The notes: generated by a model not told the origin, from the letters alone. DNA of 8,819 bases from Promethearchaeota archaeon (GCA_014730295.1 WJIN01000166.1:1-8819), one strand, 5' to 3'; shown: positions 1-7,127, counted from the stretch's first letter. Translations and numbers: made by a program.

Positions 1-131
1 GATAATATATAGGCAATATGCATTAATTGGTAAAAGTCCTTTGATTGAACATTCATTAAATCAATTTTGAAAAACCCTGACATTATATCTCCATTCGCGT
101 ATTCTATACATCTTGGAATATAAGGTCTTAC
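1..131 (+). pseudogene. Decayed upstream remnant of the SNF2-family helicase gene
   Basis: No frame is open through this stretch: frame 1 stops at 10, 31, 46 and 121, frame 2 at 68, and frame 3 at 3, 24, 42, 57 and 78. From 81 onward frame 3 is open and runs without a stop into the 132-407 fragment, so coding probably begins left of the ATG at 132. Frame 1 from 49 to 120 also reads like protein (a stretch ending PFAYSIHLG), which would fit a frameshift between about 115 and 150, but this is tentative. The first helicase lobe with its ATP-binding motifs would lie further left, outside the window. I read this stretch as a broken part of one gene and not as a normal upstream region. Confidence 0.4.
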
Positions 132-407
132 ATGAATATTCCTTCGATTGGTATCCCAAATTTGAAAGATTATTTTAAAGAAATTGAAAGTGGAAAAGCA
201 GATATTGATCTATTAAAACAAAAATTAATGGTTGCTCATAGTAGGGCAATGATAAGATATCGTCAAAAGAAGCACCATGTAGATATTATGCTTCCAAATA
301 ATGTAATGATAGAATTTCCCAACAGGGAATTAAAAACTGCCCATTATTCACTCATTCCAATGAATGAGCATGAATTAAATCAATATAATCAAGAGCTCGA
401 AGAATAG
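132..407 (+). CDS. SNF2-family helicase fragment: end of the first helicase lobe
   Basis: This 91-residue piece resembles the last part of the first RecA-like lobe of SNF2-type superfamily 2 helicases. There a helical segment (here NLKDYFKEIESG, about residues 11-22) and an LLKQKLM...R stretch (about 28-43) are followed by a conserved 'FP.R.L....YSL' signature, seen here as FPNRELKTAHYSL at about residues 62-74. It ends at a TAG (405-407) that is in the same frame as the next coding region (417-2687). Reading through that one codon would join both into a continuous helicase. The ATG at 132 has no Shine-Dalgarno site and the same frame is open back to 81, so it is probably an internal methionine. 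Most likely a fragment of a disrupted gene; a free-standing 91-residue protein is unlikely. The family assignment rests on remembered signatures, not a search. Confidence 0.6.
   Translation: MNIPSIGIPNLKDYFKEIESGKADIDLLKQKLMVAHSRAMIRYRQKKHHVDIMLPNNVMIEFPNRELKTAHYSLIPMNEHELNQYNQELEE
405..407 (+). other. In-frame TAG splitting the helicase gene
   Basis: The codon order here is GAA GAA TAG CGT AAT AGA ATG, and the frame is identical before and after. It is therefore a single nonsense codon and not a frameshift. Possible causes are a nonsense mutation, a sequencing or assembly error, or decoding as pyrrolysine. The 958-residue gene downstream ends with TAG (6305-6307) at the natural end of its last domain, and the other complete genes end with TAA. 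This argues against general TAG reassignment. Confidence 0.75.
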
Positions 408-416
408 CGTAATAGA

Positions 417-2687
417 ATGACTGAGATAATGGAAAAATATGAAGGCAAAAGCATACCTTCAGAAGAAAAGAAGATATTACAATCATCAAGACCAAGTTCA
501 CGATCTGAAGACTTCTATGAGCATATTTTTGACACTCTAGATTCCCTTAAGTTGGTTCCTTTCAATTTAGAATTATATAAGGATGAAGAATACCAGGAAA
601 AGGAAATATTACAGAGAAATCGGGGAATAATAGCTATGCTAAGGACGACCTTATTAAAAAGGATGGAATCTTCCCTAATATCATTTATGGAATCCATAGA
701 AACGCAAATTAAACTATGTGTTATATTTGAAAATCTTCTTGAAAAAAATTATGTTGCTACTTCACAATTTATTGATAAGCTTGAAGAATATATTGAAAAA
801 ATATCAGAAGAAGATGATGAAGTTGAGGTTGAGTTAGATTTATTATCCTTCGATAAATTAAAGCAATTTGCCGATAGGATAAAACCTGAGGAATTAGAAG
901 ATATGAGAAAAAAACAATTAACTCAAGAAGAGTTAGAAGAAAGAGATGAAAAGGATAAATATTTTAACTATTTAAAAAAAATTAATCCAGAAGAATTTAT
1001 TGAAGACTATCAAGAAAAGATGATTTCAGATGTCAAATATGACCAAGAAAAGTTTGAAGAGTTGTTGAATCAGACTAGGGACATTCTGGATGAGGGAGAT
1101 TTTAAATTAGAAGAGCTAAAATCAACTATAACTTCTCTTTTGGAAAATGCTCATGAAGAGAATGAAAGAAAAATCGTTATTTTTTCCTACTTTCGTACAA
1201 CCGCAGATTATATATTTGAAGAGTTAATAAATGATAATAGCTGGAATATGACAAATGATAATCCCGTAATCAAAAAAATTACTGGAGATACTCCTACCAC
1301 CAAAAGAATAGATTATGTGGAGAGATTTGCTCCAAATTCTTGTCTATTAGAATTAAAAGGGCCTACTAAAGTTAATAAAAAGAAAGAACTTGAAGATAAA
1401 GAGAAAATAAATATATTAGTCTCTACTGATGTTTTATCGGAAGGACAAAACCTTCAAGATGGTCGTTATGTAATCAATTATGACCTTCATTGGAACCCAG
1501 TACGAATGATACAAAGATCTGGAAGAATTGATCGTTTAGGAGCATTACATGATAAGGTAGGAATTTTTAATTTTTTCCCCCAAACAGGTCTGGAAAGGTT
1601 AATTCATTTGATAGAACGGTTACGACGTCGTTTGACTACCATTGATAATGCTTTAGGACTTGATGCGGATACTCTCGATGACGGAGATGCAAAAAAGAGA
1701 AGAAGAGTATTGGAGGAACGTAAAAAGAGAGAACAAGAGAAGCAAACTCGAGATGAAATTCAGAGAATAGAAGAAGAAGATGAAAATATTATCGAAGAAT
1801 TCGAAGAGAGGATGGAATTCGGAGGTACTGACTTAGCAAAGATAAAATTATTTAGTGAAATTAAAAGACAAGGTTATGAATATTATAGAAATGAAGTACC
1901 CTTGGGAATCCATTCTGGTCTTGTTGATGTAAGTTATTCTGGATATATCGTTGTAGTTTCAATAAAAAATCAAGATGTAGAACAATTGAAGTGGATGTTT
2001 TGGTCAGAGGATGAAAAATTTCGGAAAAATTTAGAACATAATTATGGTTTATTGATAGATAAACCCAAAGTAGAGCGGATGCTGGATAACGTAGTCTCTG
2101 AATGGGAAGAAATTAAAAAGGCGCGTTATGAACAACAACCGAGAATTATAAAAGAAGAGCCCCAAGAACTCTTTAGAAAAGTTATCCATATTATTAGACG
2201 TTTTAAAAAAGCTCAAAAGAAAGATGATAAACTCGCAAATTTAAAAAATAAAAAGCCGATAAAAGGAAATGGAATTTATCATCGCTTTTTGAATAAAGCA
2301 ATTCAAAAGGGATTAATTAAAAAGAAATTTGCTAGTAAATTCCAGCAACTTCTATTACAAAAAAGTATTAAGGTTTTGGCAAAAGAAGAAGACGTTGCGG
2401 ACATTATTGATGAATTTAATAAAACGAGAGACAAGATAGAAAAAGTAAGAAATGATCCGAAGATTGATGAATTAGAGAAAGAAGAAATTATAAATGGATT
2501 ATATAGAAAGGGCGCGATTGAGCTTCTCGAGAGATTTTATAAATATATGGAAAAAACAGGTCTAAAAGTCAGAGAAATCAAAAAATCAAAAATTGAGAAT
2601 GAGAATCTAAAACTGGTTGGATTCATAAGACTTTATAAAATAGATAATGAGATGGAAACAGATTATATCCAAGATAGTTTACGATAA
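417..2687 (+). CDS. SNF2-family helicase, second lobe plus charged C-terminal region
   Basis: The protein carries the second RecA-like lobe (HELICc) of a superfamily 2, SNF2-type DNA translocase. KIVIFSYFRTTADYI starts at about residue 252. Motif V is STDVLSEGQNLQDG (D338), followed by the NYDLHWNPVRMIQRSGRIDRLG stretch holding motif VI (Q366, R370, R373). Residues 1-235 are the helical region between lobes, with the LLKRMESS segment typical of this group at about 80-87. After the lobe comes a very charged, probably coiled-coil segment (about 425-475), a VPLGIHSG element (494-501) and a lysine-rich helical tail. Walker A and the DEAH box are absent; they belong to the lost or upstream part, so this piece alone should not hydrolyse ATP. 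The ATG at 417 has no ribosome site and follows a TAG in the same frame, so it may not be a real start. Such helicases often sit with nucleases or methylases in defence islands, but none is visible here. The 756 codons after the TAG are intact, implying a recent lesion or a sequence error. Confidence 0.8.
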   Translation: MTEIMEKYEGKSIPSEEKKILQSSRPSSRSEDFYEHIFDTLDSLKLVPFNLELYKDEEYQEKEILQRNRGIIAMLRTTLLKRMESSLISFMESIETQIKLCVIFENLLEKNYVATSQFIDKLEEYIEKISEEDDEVEVELDLLSFDKLKQFADRIKPEELEDMRKKQLTQEELEERDEKDKYFNYLKKINPEEFIEDYQEKMISDVKYDQEKFEELLNQTRDILDEGDFKLEELKSTITSLLENAHEENERKIVIFSYFRTTADYIFEELINDNSWNMTNDNPVIKKITGDTPTTKRIDYVERFAPNSCLLELKGPTKVNKKKELEDKEKINILVSTDVLSEGQNLQDGRYVINYDLHWNPVRMIQRSGRIDRLGALHDKVGIFNFFPQTGLERLIHLIERLRRRLTTIDNALGLDADTLDDGDAKKRRRVLEERKKREQEKQTRDEIQRIEEEDENIIEEFEERMEFGGTDLAKIKLFSEIKRQGYEYYRNEVPLGIHSGLVDVSYSGYIVVVSIKNQDVEQLKWMFWSEDEKFRKNLEHNYGLLIDKPKVERMLDNVVSEWEEIKKARYEQQPRIIKEEPQELFRKVIHIIRRFKKAQKKDDKLANLKNKKPIKGNGIYHRFLNKAIQKGLIKKKFASKFQQLLLQKSIKVLAKEEDVADIIDEFNKTRDKIEKVRNDPKIDELEKEEIINGLYRKGAIELLERFYKYMEKTGLKVREIKKSKIENENLKLVGFIRLYKIDNEMETDYIQDSLR

Positions 2688-2792
2688 TGATAAGCATTAC
2701 AGAAAAACCGTCTCCATTTTATTATTATTAGATATGAATAGGGAGCCAAATTAAAGAAATAATATTAATTTCCATAATTTTCATTAGAACGA

Positions 2793-2814
2793 GAAATATT
2801 TTATCGTATAAATT
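2793..2814 (+). promoter_or_regulatory. Possible archaeal TATA region for the cysteine-rich small gene
   Basis: The 148 bases between the helicase stop and this gene are AT-rich. They include GAAATATTTTA (2793-2803) and CGTATAAATTC (2805-2815). The second is centred about 26 bases before the ATG at 2836, the spacing expected for a TATA box driving a leaderless transcript. In such AT-rich DNA this match is weak evidence. Confidence 0.3.
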
Positions 2815-2835
2815 CTTAAATTGATATGTAAAAAA

Positions 2836-3156
2836 ATGACTAAAAAACAAGAAAATGCTCTTTTTAGTATTATTAAGGAGGGATATACATATGAACTACA
2901 TTGTAATAAAAAGAACATTATTATTGGTAAAGAAGAATGTGAAGTTAAGTGTGAGAGCGAAAAAAAAAAATGTATGATATGGGAAAAAGGAACAGAATTT
3001 GACCAATATTATTATAATAACGATATTTGTCCTTATTGTATAATGAATTCAAGATCGAGGGGTTTAATGTATATTAACTTTAAACTTATGGAAATGGATT
3101 TAGTCAAGCGTAAAATTCCTTGTTGTGAATGCTATTTTGAAAATCCTGATCTCTAA
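2836..3156 (+). CDS. Small cysteine-rich protein, probably metal-binding, function unknown
   Basis: I do not recognise the family. The protein has 106 residues from the ATG at 2836, or 111 from an in-frame TTG at 2821. I prefer the ATG because a TATA-like element lies about 26 bases upstream and neither start has a Shine-Dalgarno site. In the 111-residue numbering, cysteines are at 3, 28, 40, 44, 51, 70, 73, 101, 102 and 104. They include a CPYC pair (70-73) and a terminal CCEC cluster (101-104). Two separated CxxC-like pairs are a typical layout for one zinc site, with C40/C44/C51 as possible extra ligands; this is inference. There is no signal peptide or membrane segment, so it is probably cytosolic. 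It lies between the broken helicase and the GTPase gene and appears to be transcribed on its own. It ends with TAA. Confidence 0.7.
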   Translation: MTKKQENALFSIIKEGYTYELHCNKKNIIIGKEECEVKCESEKKKCMIWEKGTEFDQYYYNNDICPYCIMNSRSRGLMYINFKLMEMDLVKRKIPCCECYFENPDL

Positions 3157-3241
3157 GTCATTCTTTCAAAAGTCAGTGTTTTAATGAAACTATTTTATTA
3201 TGTCCAAAGTACTAATATCCTTCGAATTTATGAAACAATTC

Positions 3242-3255
3242 TTAACTTGAGTTAA
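3242..3255. repeat. Short inverted repeat, TTAACT-TG-AGTTAA
   Basis: This is a perfect dyad with 6-base arms and a 2-base centre. It lies in the 274-base gap between the cysteine-rich gene and the GTPase gene, about 175 bases before the latter's start. It could be a protein-binding site, but one such dyad is not rare in AT-rich sequence. Nothing else in the gap looks like a gene; a 23-codon ATG frame at 3265 is not convincing. Confidence 0.25.
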
Positions 3256-3374
3256 AATTTTATAATGCAGCGAAGGGAATACAATATTTACAAGTTTCAA
3301 ACTCCTGAACCTTCAATTATTATAATTAAAGATTAAAATTATTAGCAATTACTTATAAATGAAAATCCTTTCTA

Positions 3375-3397
3375 ATTATATAAATTAGGTTATATAT
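3375..3397 (+). promoter_or_regulatory. Probable promoter (TATA elements) of the propeller-Roc-COR-AlbA_2 gene
   Basis: Two TATA-like elements lie close together: ATTATATAAATT (3375-3386) and TTATATAT (3390-3397). If the second is used, transcription would begin near 3420 and give a leader of about 10 bases before the ATG at 3431. The bases before the start (GAGAGCCAA) are not a good Shine-Dalgarno site, which fits a short or leaderless archaeal transcript. Confidence 0.4.
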
Positions 3398-3430
3398 CAT
3401 TTCTTAGTAAATGCAAAAATTGAGAGCCAA

Positions 3431-6307
3431 ATGGAAGAAAATGAAGTTTTTACTTGTTGCTTACTTTTAAAAAATAACTCGATAATGTTAGGTTCCTCCT
3501 ATGGAAATATATACATAGGTCAATTGAGAACGCCTTCAGAAGTTAATAATTTAGAATTTAATAATAATGATAATATTGAAGTTATTACAAAGATATCAGA
3601 AAAAATTCTATCCTTTCAAGGTTCAATCCGAACAATCGAAAATCTTAATGAAAATAATATTTTAATTCTTAGTAGTTATGGCGATATTATATGCTATTCA
3701 ATTAAAAATAGATCACATACTGAAATACAAAAAGGAAAATCATCAAAGTTTAGTAAAACTTGGAGGTTACTTGTAATTGATGAGGATCGATTTATAACTA
3801 TTGGAAATTACAAGAAATTAATGTATTGGTATCGATCGGGTGATAATTTCGAATCAAATACACAACCTGAATTTCAAGAATTTAATGAGAAACATGCTTA
3901 TTTCTGCTTAAATTGGTTTGAAGGGAAAAATATTTTTCTGATAAATAATTTTAAAGGACATACCGAACTTTGGGAAGTTAACGCATCTGGAATCTCTAGA
4001 ATTGCTAGAGATACTCTTGAAGGAAATTTGCAAGACTTTCTTACTATAAATAATGATTATTTAATTACCGTTGATTATTTTGGATATATTTATGTGTTTA
4101 GAATAGAAGATCATACATTTAAAAAAGTATTTGAGTTTAAGATCTCATCTAATCAGGGAAATATAGTTTATTATTCACCTGAAAATGAATTAATATTAAT
4201 CGGGACTAATAATGAATTAATTTTTCTTGAAAATGATTTTCAAAAAGTCTATAAAAAGGATGTGCCGGTTAAGCAAATATTTAGATATGGGAATATCGAT
4301 TTAATTTTGTCTAGCAAAGGAATTATTCGACTCAATTTTGATAAAAAGGAAGTTCCAGAATCCATTATAAATTATAGATATAAAAAAATTGGATTAATAG
4401 GGGATCATGATGTGGGAAAAACGACTTTTTGTAGGTATTTGAAAAAAGGGTCATTAAGTGATGAAGATTTAACTTCTGAGGAATCTTCACTAGGGAGACA
4501 TGTATGGACCATTAGTGTTGAAGATAGCAATGAACAAGACAATAAAATTTTATCTTTTTTAGATGACGATATTAGTAAAAAAATCTTATATTTTGATATT
4601 GCAGGTCAGAAATCTGAACATTTCACCTATTTTCCAATCTTATATGATTCAGATATTATCTTATTATTTTATCAAGGAACATCTAGAGAGACTTTTGACC
4701 AAGTATTAAAATATTATTTAGAACTGAAGAATAGATGCTCAAAAGCAAATTTTTTTATTATACAAACTCATTCTGAACAACACCAAAGAATCACAGATAG
4801 ATATCTTAAGAGAGAACTTATTAGAATTGGTTTGGATGATACAATCTTAATAAAGATAGATTCAAAAACAGGAAAGGGATATAATGACTTTAAAGAGATT
4901 GTTCTTGAGAATATAGATTGGAATTCTGCTCCGACCGTAATTGAAATGCCAATTTTTAATAATCTAATGGAATTTTTTGATCAGCTATATATGAGTGGTA
5001 AATCCTCTTCAATATCATTAGAAGATCTTCCGAGTATGATACTTAATTTAGATGAACAAAGATTAGAAAACATAATTTTATCTTTATATAAAAAAGGTAT
5101 AATTCAGTATTTGGAAGAAGATAAGAGAATTTTAATAAATAATGAAGAATATGAAACAATGCATTCTGAAATCACAAATTTAATAGATGAAGAATATGGT
5201 TATATTAAAACAAAATTAATATATAAAGAATTAGGAAATAATCTACAGAAAAAAAAATTTATAAAAAATATACTGAAATATTTTAAGGATAATGAAATTG
5301 GAATTATCTTCAAGGAAAATAGTAAGAAAAAAGAAACACATATATTTCCTCGTAAGCTTAGAAGTGATCTTTATTATCCAAATCAATATGAAGATCTTAT
5401 TCCTAAAAATCTTACTAAGTTTAAATTTAGTGATAATTTGTTGCAATTAGAATCTTTTATAGCTTTTTTGGATATATATCCTTTAGATTTGATTAGTATT
5501 TCGAAATCAGAAATCCTATTTAAGATCGATCATGAACCAGATAATGCTCTTCTTTATTTAAATATTTCCAGAAAAGAATCATTTAAAGTTTGCTCTATTG
5601 GAATAAATAAAATAGAAAATGTAGATTATCAGATTGAAAAAGAAATACTCTCTTTTATATTAGAAAATATTGGTAATTATTTAAACGATGTTTCATTTAA
5701 ATCTAATCAACCATCACTTCAAGGACTAGATATTGAGGAACAAGTTAAAATATTATTAAAAACTACTTATGAACGCCCCTTTCTAGATTTTAAAACAGAA
5801 TATAATTTAAATACCAAAGCAGAAAAGGCAGAATTTCTCAAAGATACAATTGCTTTAACAAATTCTGCTGTATTTAATGAAAATATGGGATTTTTAATTA
5901 TTGGAATCGAAGAGAAAGATGGCCAAATTTTAAACATTTTTGATATAAGTAATAGTAGTCTGTTAGAAGAAAAATCTGCGGTTATTTTAAATGATTATCT
6001 CAATAATTTCCCTTTATTAGACTTTTATGAAATTAAGATTCATGATCTTTATGAATGGCAAGAAAATGAAGAAATTTCAAATCAGATTCCTTTTACAGAA
6101 AATCAAAAAGATCCATCAAACGAAGATAAACTCCTTGTAATAAGAATTAATAGATTAAAAGAAACCGTGTGTGATATTAAGAAAAAAATTCATTTTGAAA
6201 AAAAAGGCAAACAAAAATTATATGATAGAGGGTGGTCCTGGTGGAGAATTAATTCTTATACTTTTCCAATATCAGAAATAGAAAAGCAGATTTTAAGGAA
6301 TAAATAG
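3431..6307 (+). CDS. Roco-like protein: beta-propeller, Roc GTPase, COR-like region, AlbA_2 (Schlafen-type) domain
   Basis: Residues 1-312 form about seven degenerate WD40-like repeats (for example SSYGDIICYSI, FGYIYVFRI, SKGIIRLNF), consistent with a beta-propeller binding a partner or ligand. Residues 318-490 are a Ras-superfamily GTPase: P-loop GDHDVGKT (324-331), switch II DIAGQ (389-393), a G4 site THSE (446-449) in place of NKxD, and G5 SKTGKG (478-483). The TH..-type G4 is Roc-like. Residues of about 500-760 resemble COR: a winged-helix part (LPSMILNLDEQ, then IIQYLEED..ILINN), an 'IFPRKL' segment near 637, and a beta-rich second half. Residues of about 780-955 match AlbA_2, the Schlafen-type nucleic-acid-binding fold: ERPFLDFKTE (781-790), ALTNSAVF, MGFLIIGIEE (819-828), then a terminal LYDRGWSWWRI. 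No membrane segment is seen, so it is probably cytosolic. It likely acts as a GTP-controlled switch coupling the propeller to nucleic acid; that role is inference. It ends with TAG. The GTPase and AlbA_2 calls are firm, COR less so. Confidence 0.9.
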   Translation: MEENEVFTCCLLLKNNSIMLGSSYGNIYIGQLRTPSEVNNLEFNNNDNIEVITKISEKILSFQGSIRTIENLNENNILILSSYGDIICYSIKNRSHTEIQKGKSSKFSKTWRLLVIDEDRFITIGNYKKLMYWYRSGDNFESNTQPEFQEFNEKHAYFCLNWFEGKNIFLINNFKGHTELWEVNASGISRIARDTLEGNLQDFLTINNDYLITVDYFGYIYVFRIEDHTFKKVFEFKISSNQGNIVYYSPENELILIGTNNELIFLENDFQKVYKKDVPVKQIFRYGNIDLILSSKGIIRLNFDKKEVPESIINYRYKKIGLIGDHDVGKTTFCRYLKKGSLSDEDLTSEESSLGRHVWTISVEDSNEQDNKILSFLDDDISKKILYFDIAGQKSEHFTYFPILYDSDIILLFYQGTSRETFDQVLKYYLELKNRCSKANFFIIQTHSEQHQRITDRYLKRELIRIGLDDTILIKIDSKTGKGYNDFKEIVLENIDWNSAPTVIEMPIFNNLMEFFDQLYMSGKSSSISLEDLPSMILNLDEQRLENIILSLYKKGIIQYLEEDKRILINNEEYETMHSEITNLIDEEYGYIKTKLIYKELGNNLQKKKFIKNILKYFKDNEIGIIFKENSKKKETHIFPRKLRSDLYYPNQYEDLIPKNLTKFKFSDNLLQLESFIAFLDIYPLDLISISKSEILFKIDHEPDNALLYLNISRKESFKVCSIGINKIENVDYQIEKEILSFILENIGNYLNDVSFKSNQPSLQGLDIEEQVKILLKTTYERPFLDFKTEYNLNTKAEKAEFLKDTIALTNSAVFNENMGFLIIGIEEKDGQILNIFDISNSSLLEEKSAVILNDYLNNFPLLDFYEIKIHDLYEWQENEEISNQIPFTENQKDPSNEDKLLVIRINRLKETVCDIKKKIHFEKKGKQKLYDRGWSWWRINSYTFPISEIEKQILRNK

Positions 6308-6645
6308 AAAACCTTAATCAGAAGGAAATGTATACTGCCGAAAAGAAATAACATTCTGGAGATGATCAATATCTAAATTTTTATCTTAGTTAAATTTGAT
6401 TTTTGTAATCATAGTCCATAATTTATAATTAAATTTAAAAATTTTGAAATAAACAAATGTATAGGAAAAAATACTAAAAATATCCTTAAAACAACTAATT
6501 TCGTATTTTTTTTCATTTTATGAGAAACAAAGGCCACTAATTTTAAAAAATTTTAATACAATTATTGCAATAAATAGAGGAGTAACAATATAAAATTCAA
6601 AATTTAGTTTTCCAAATAAGCAAAACCGTTAAAAAAGTAAAGGTC
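6308..6645. other. Gene-free AT-rich spacer
   Basis: I see no convincing gene on either strand. The stretch is dominated by A and T runs. It contains a T8 tract at 6506-6513, about 200 bases after the GTPase gene stop and only weakly suggestive of termination. A GAGGAG sequence at 6576-6582 looks like a ribosome site, but no ATG, GTG or TTG follows at a usable distance. A TATA-like AATATAAAAT (6587-6596) could serve the small genes to the right. Confidence 0.5.
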
Positions 6646-6732
6646 ATGTGCGGTTGGTGCGATTACTCGTATATAGTCTATAATATCCCCGAAACCGACC
6701 TCGAAGAGATTACAACCAAAACCATTTACTAA
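6646..6732 (+). CDS. Possible 28-residue CxxC peptide, function unknown
   Basis: The ATG at 6646 opens a 28-codon frame starting MCGWCDYSYIVY and ending at TAA. The frame is open further left to 6586, and the residues just before the ATG read KTVKKVKV, so the true start could be a non-ATG codon upstream. A basic strand followed by CxxC resembles the first half of a small zinc ribbon, though a second cysteine pair is absent. The codons prefer C in the third position (TGC, TAC, ATC, CCC, ACC, GAC, CTC), as in the 73-residue gene 65 bases downstream and unlike the rest of the window. That shared bias is the main reason to think it is real. There is no ribosome site at a proper distance; AAAGGT ends one base before the ATG. 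It may be a tiny gene or the tail of a broken one. Confidence 0.35.
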   Translation: MCGWCDYSYIVYNIPETDLEEITTKTIY

Positions 6733-6796
6733 CTTAAAAACAAATCACATCAACCTATAATAAATTAAAATACACCAATAAGGTGAATAAAAAAAT
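6733..6796 (+). promoter_or_regulatory. G-depleted leader with Shine-Dalgarno site AAGGTGA
   Basis: The leader between the 28-residue frame and the ATG at 6797 has only three G bases, all inside the ribosome-binding sequence AAGGTGA (6780-6786). That sequence lies 10 bases before the start codon and complements the archaeal 16S rRNA tail. It is the clearest ribosome site in the window. A leader without G should stay unfolded and leave the site open. Confidence 0.65.
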
Positions 6797-7018
6797 ATGA
6801 CCGAATCCAAAACAAACCATACCATCCAAGACCAACAGCAAGAACGCCCCCGAAATAGAATTATGGAAGAGTTAGCGGAGATCCAAGAAGAGTGCGACGG
6901 AAAGCGATTAGTCTATATTACCGGCTCCCACGATCCCTACGAACACGCCCTCGAAACCTTAGATACGTTTTTCGCAGAATATTGCTATAAGGTCAAGATC
7001 CTCTTCCATTCTAACTAA
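6797..7018 (+). CDS. Small 73-residue acidic protein, function unknown
   Basis: I do not recognise the family. Residues 1-20 are polar and glutamine-rich, probably disordered. Residues 22-35 form a likely acidic helix (IMEELAEIQEECDG). Residues 36-73 could form a small alpha/beta unit: strand KRLVYITG, then a helix containing HALETLDTFFAEY, then strand KVKILFHS. There is no signal peptide or membrane segment. The start is well supported by AAGGTGA 10 bases upstream, and a T8 tract lies just after the TAA stop. Codons are C-rich in the third position (ACC, ATC, GAC, TAC, CTC, TTC), unlike the A/T-ending codons of the flanking genes. This points either to selection for strong expression or to an origin outside this genome. 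The possible 28-residue CxxC frame upstream has the same bias and may be its partner. Confidence 0.75.
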   Translation: MTESKTNHTIQDQQQERPRNRIMEELAEIQEECDGKRLVYITGSHDPYEHALETLDTFFAEYCYKVKILFHSN

Positions 7019-7024
7019 TAACTA

Positions 7025-7032
7025 TTTTTTTT
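7025..7032 (+). terminator. T8 tract, probable archaeal terminator of the 73-residue gene
   Basis: A run of eight T bases begins seven bases after the TAA stop. Archaeal RNA polymerase typically stops at such tracts without needing a hairpin, so this probably ends the small-gene transcript. Confidence 0.5.
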
Positions 7033-7127
7033 CGATATCATCAACAAATACTTCCTCGACAAAAATTACTGTTCGCTAAGATCCTATATCTGCAATTTCA
7101 CATGCATATCATAATTTTCTAAACATT

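Noticed and set aside
515..697. Minus-strand open frame of 60 codons
   Set aside because: It lies wholly inside the helicase coding region, has no recognisable motif, and is a shadow of that gene.
3265..3336. 23-codon frame from ATG in the gap before the GTPase gene
   Set aside because: Very short, with no motif, no ribosome site and no codon bias; chance frames of this size are common.
5243..5446. Minus-strand open frame of 67 codons rich in F, I and K
   Set aside because: It is antisense to the COR-like part of the 958-residue gene; its composition is what AT-rich antisense produces, and no start signal is seen.
6506..6513. T8 tract as terminator of the GTPase gene
   Set aside because: It is about 200 bases past the stop in a spacer full of A and T runs, so it cannot be tied to that gene.
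6646..6710. GC-richer patch considered as a tRNA or structured RNA
   Set aside because: There is no cloverleaf and no T-loop consensus, and the only stem (CGGTT/AACCG) has a 37-base loop. C-ending codons and the CxxC reading fit a peptide better.
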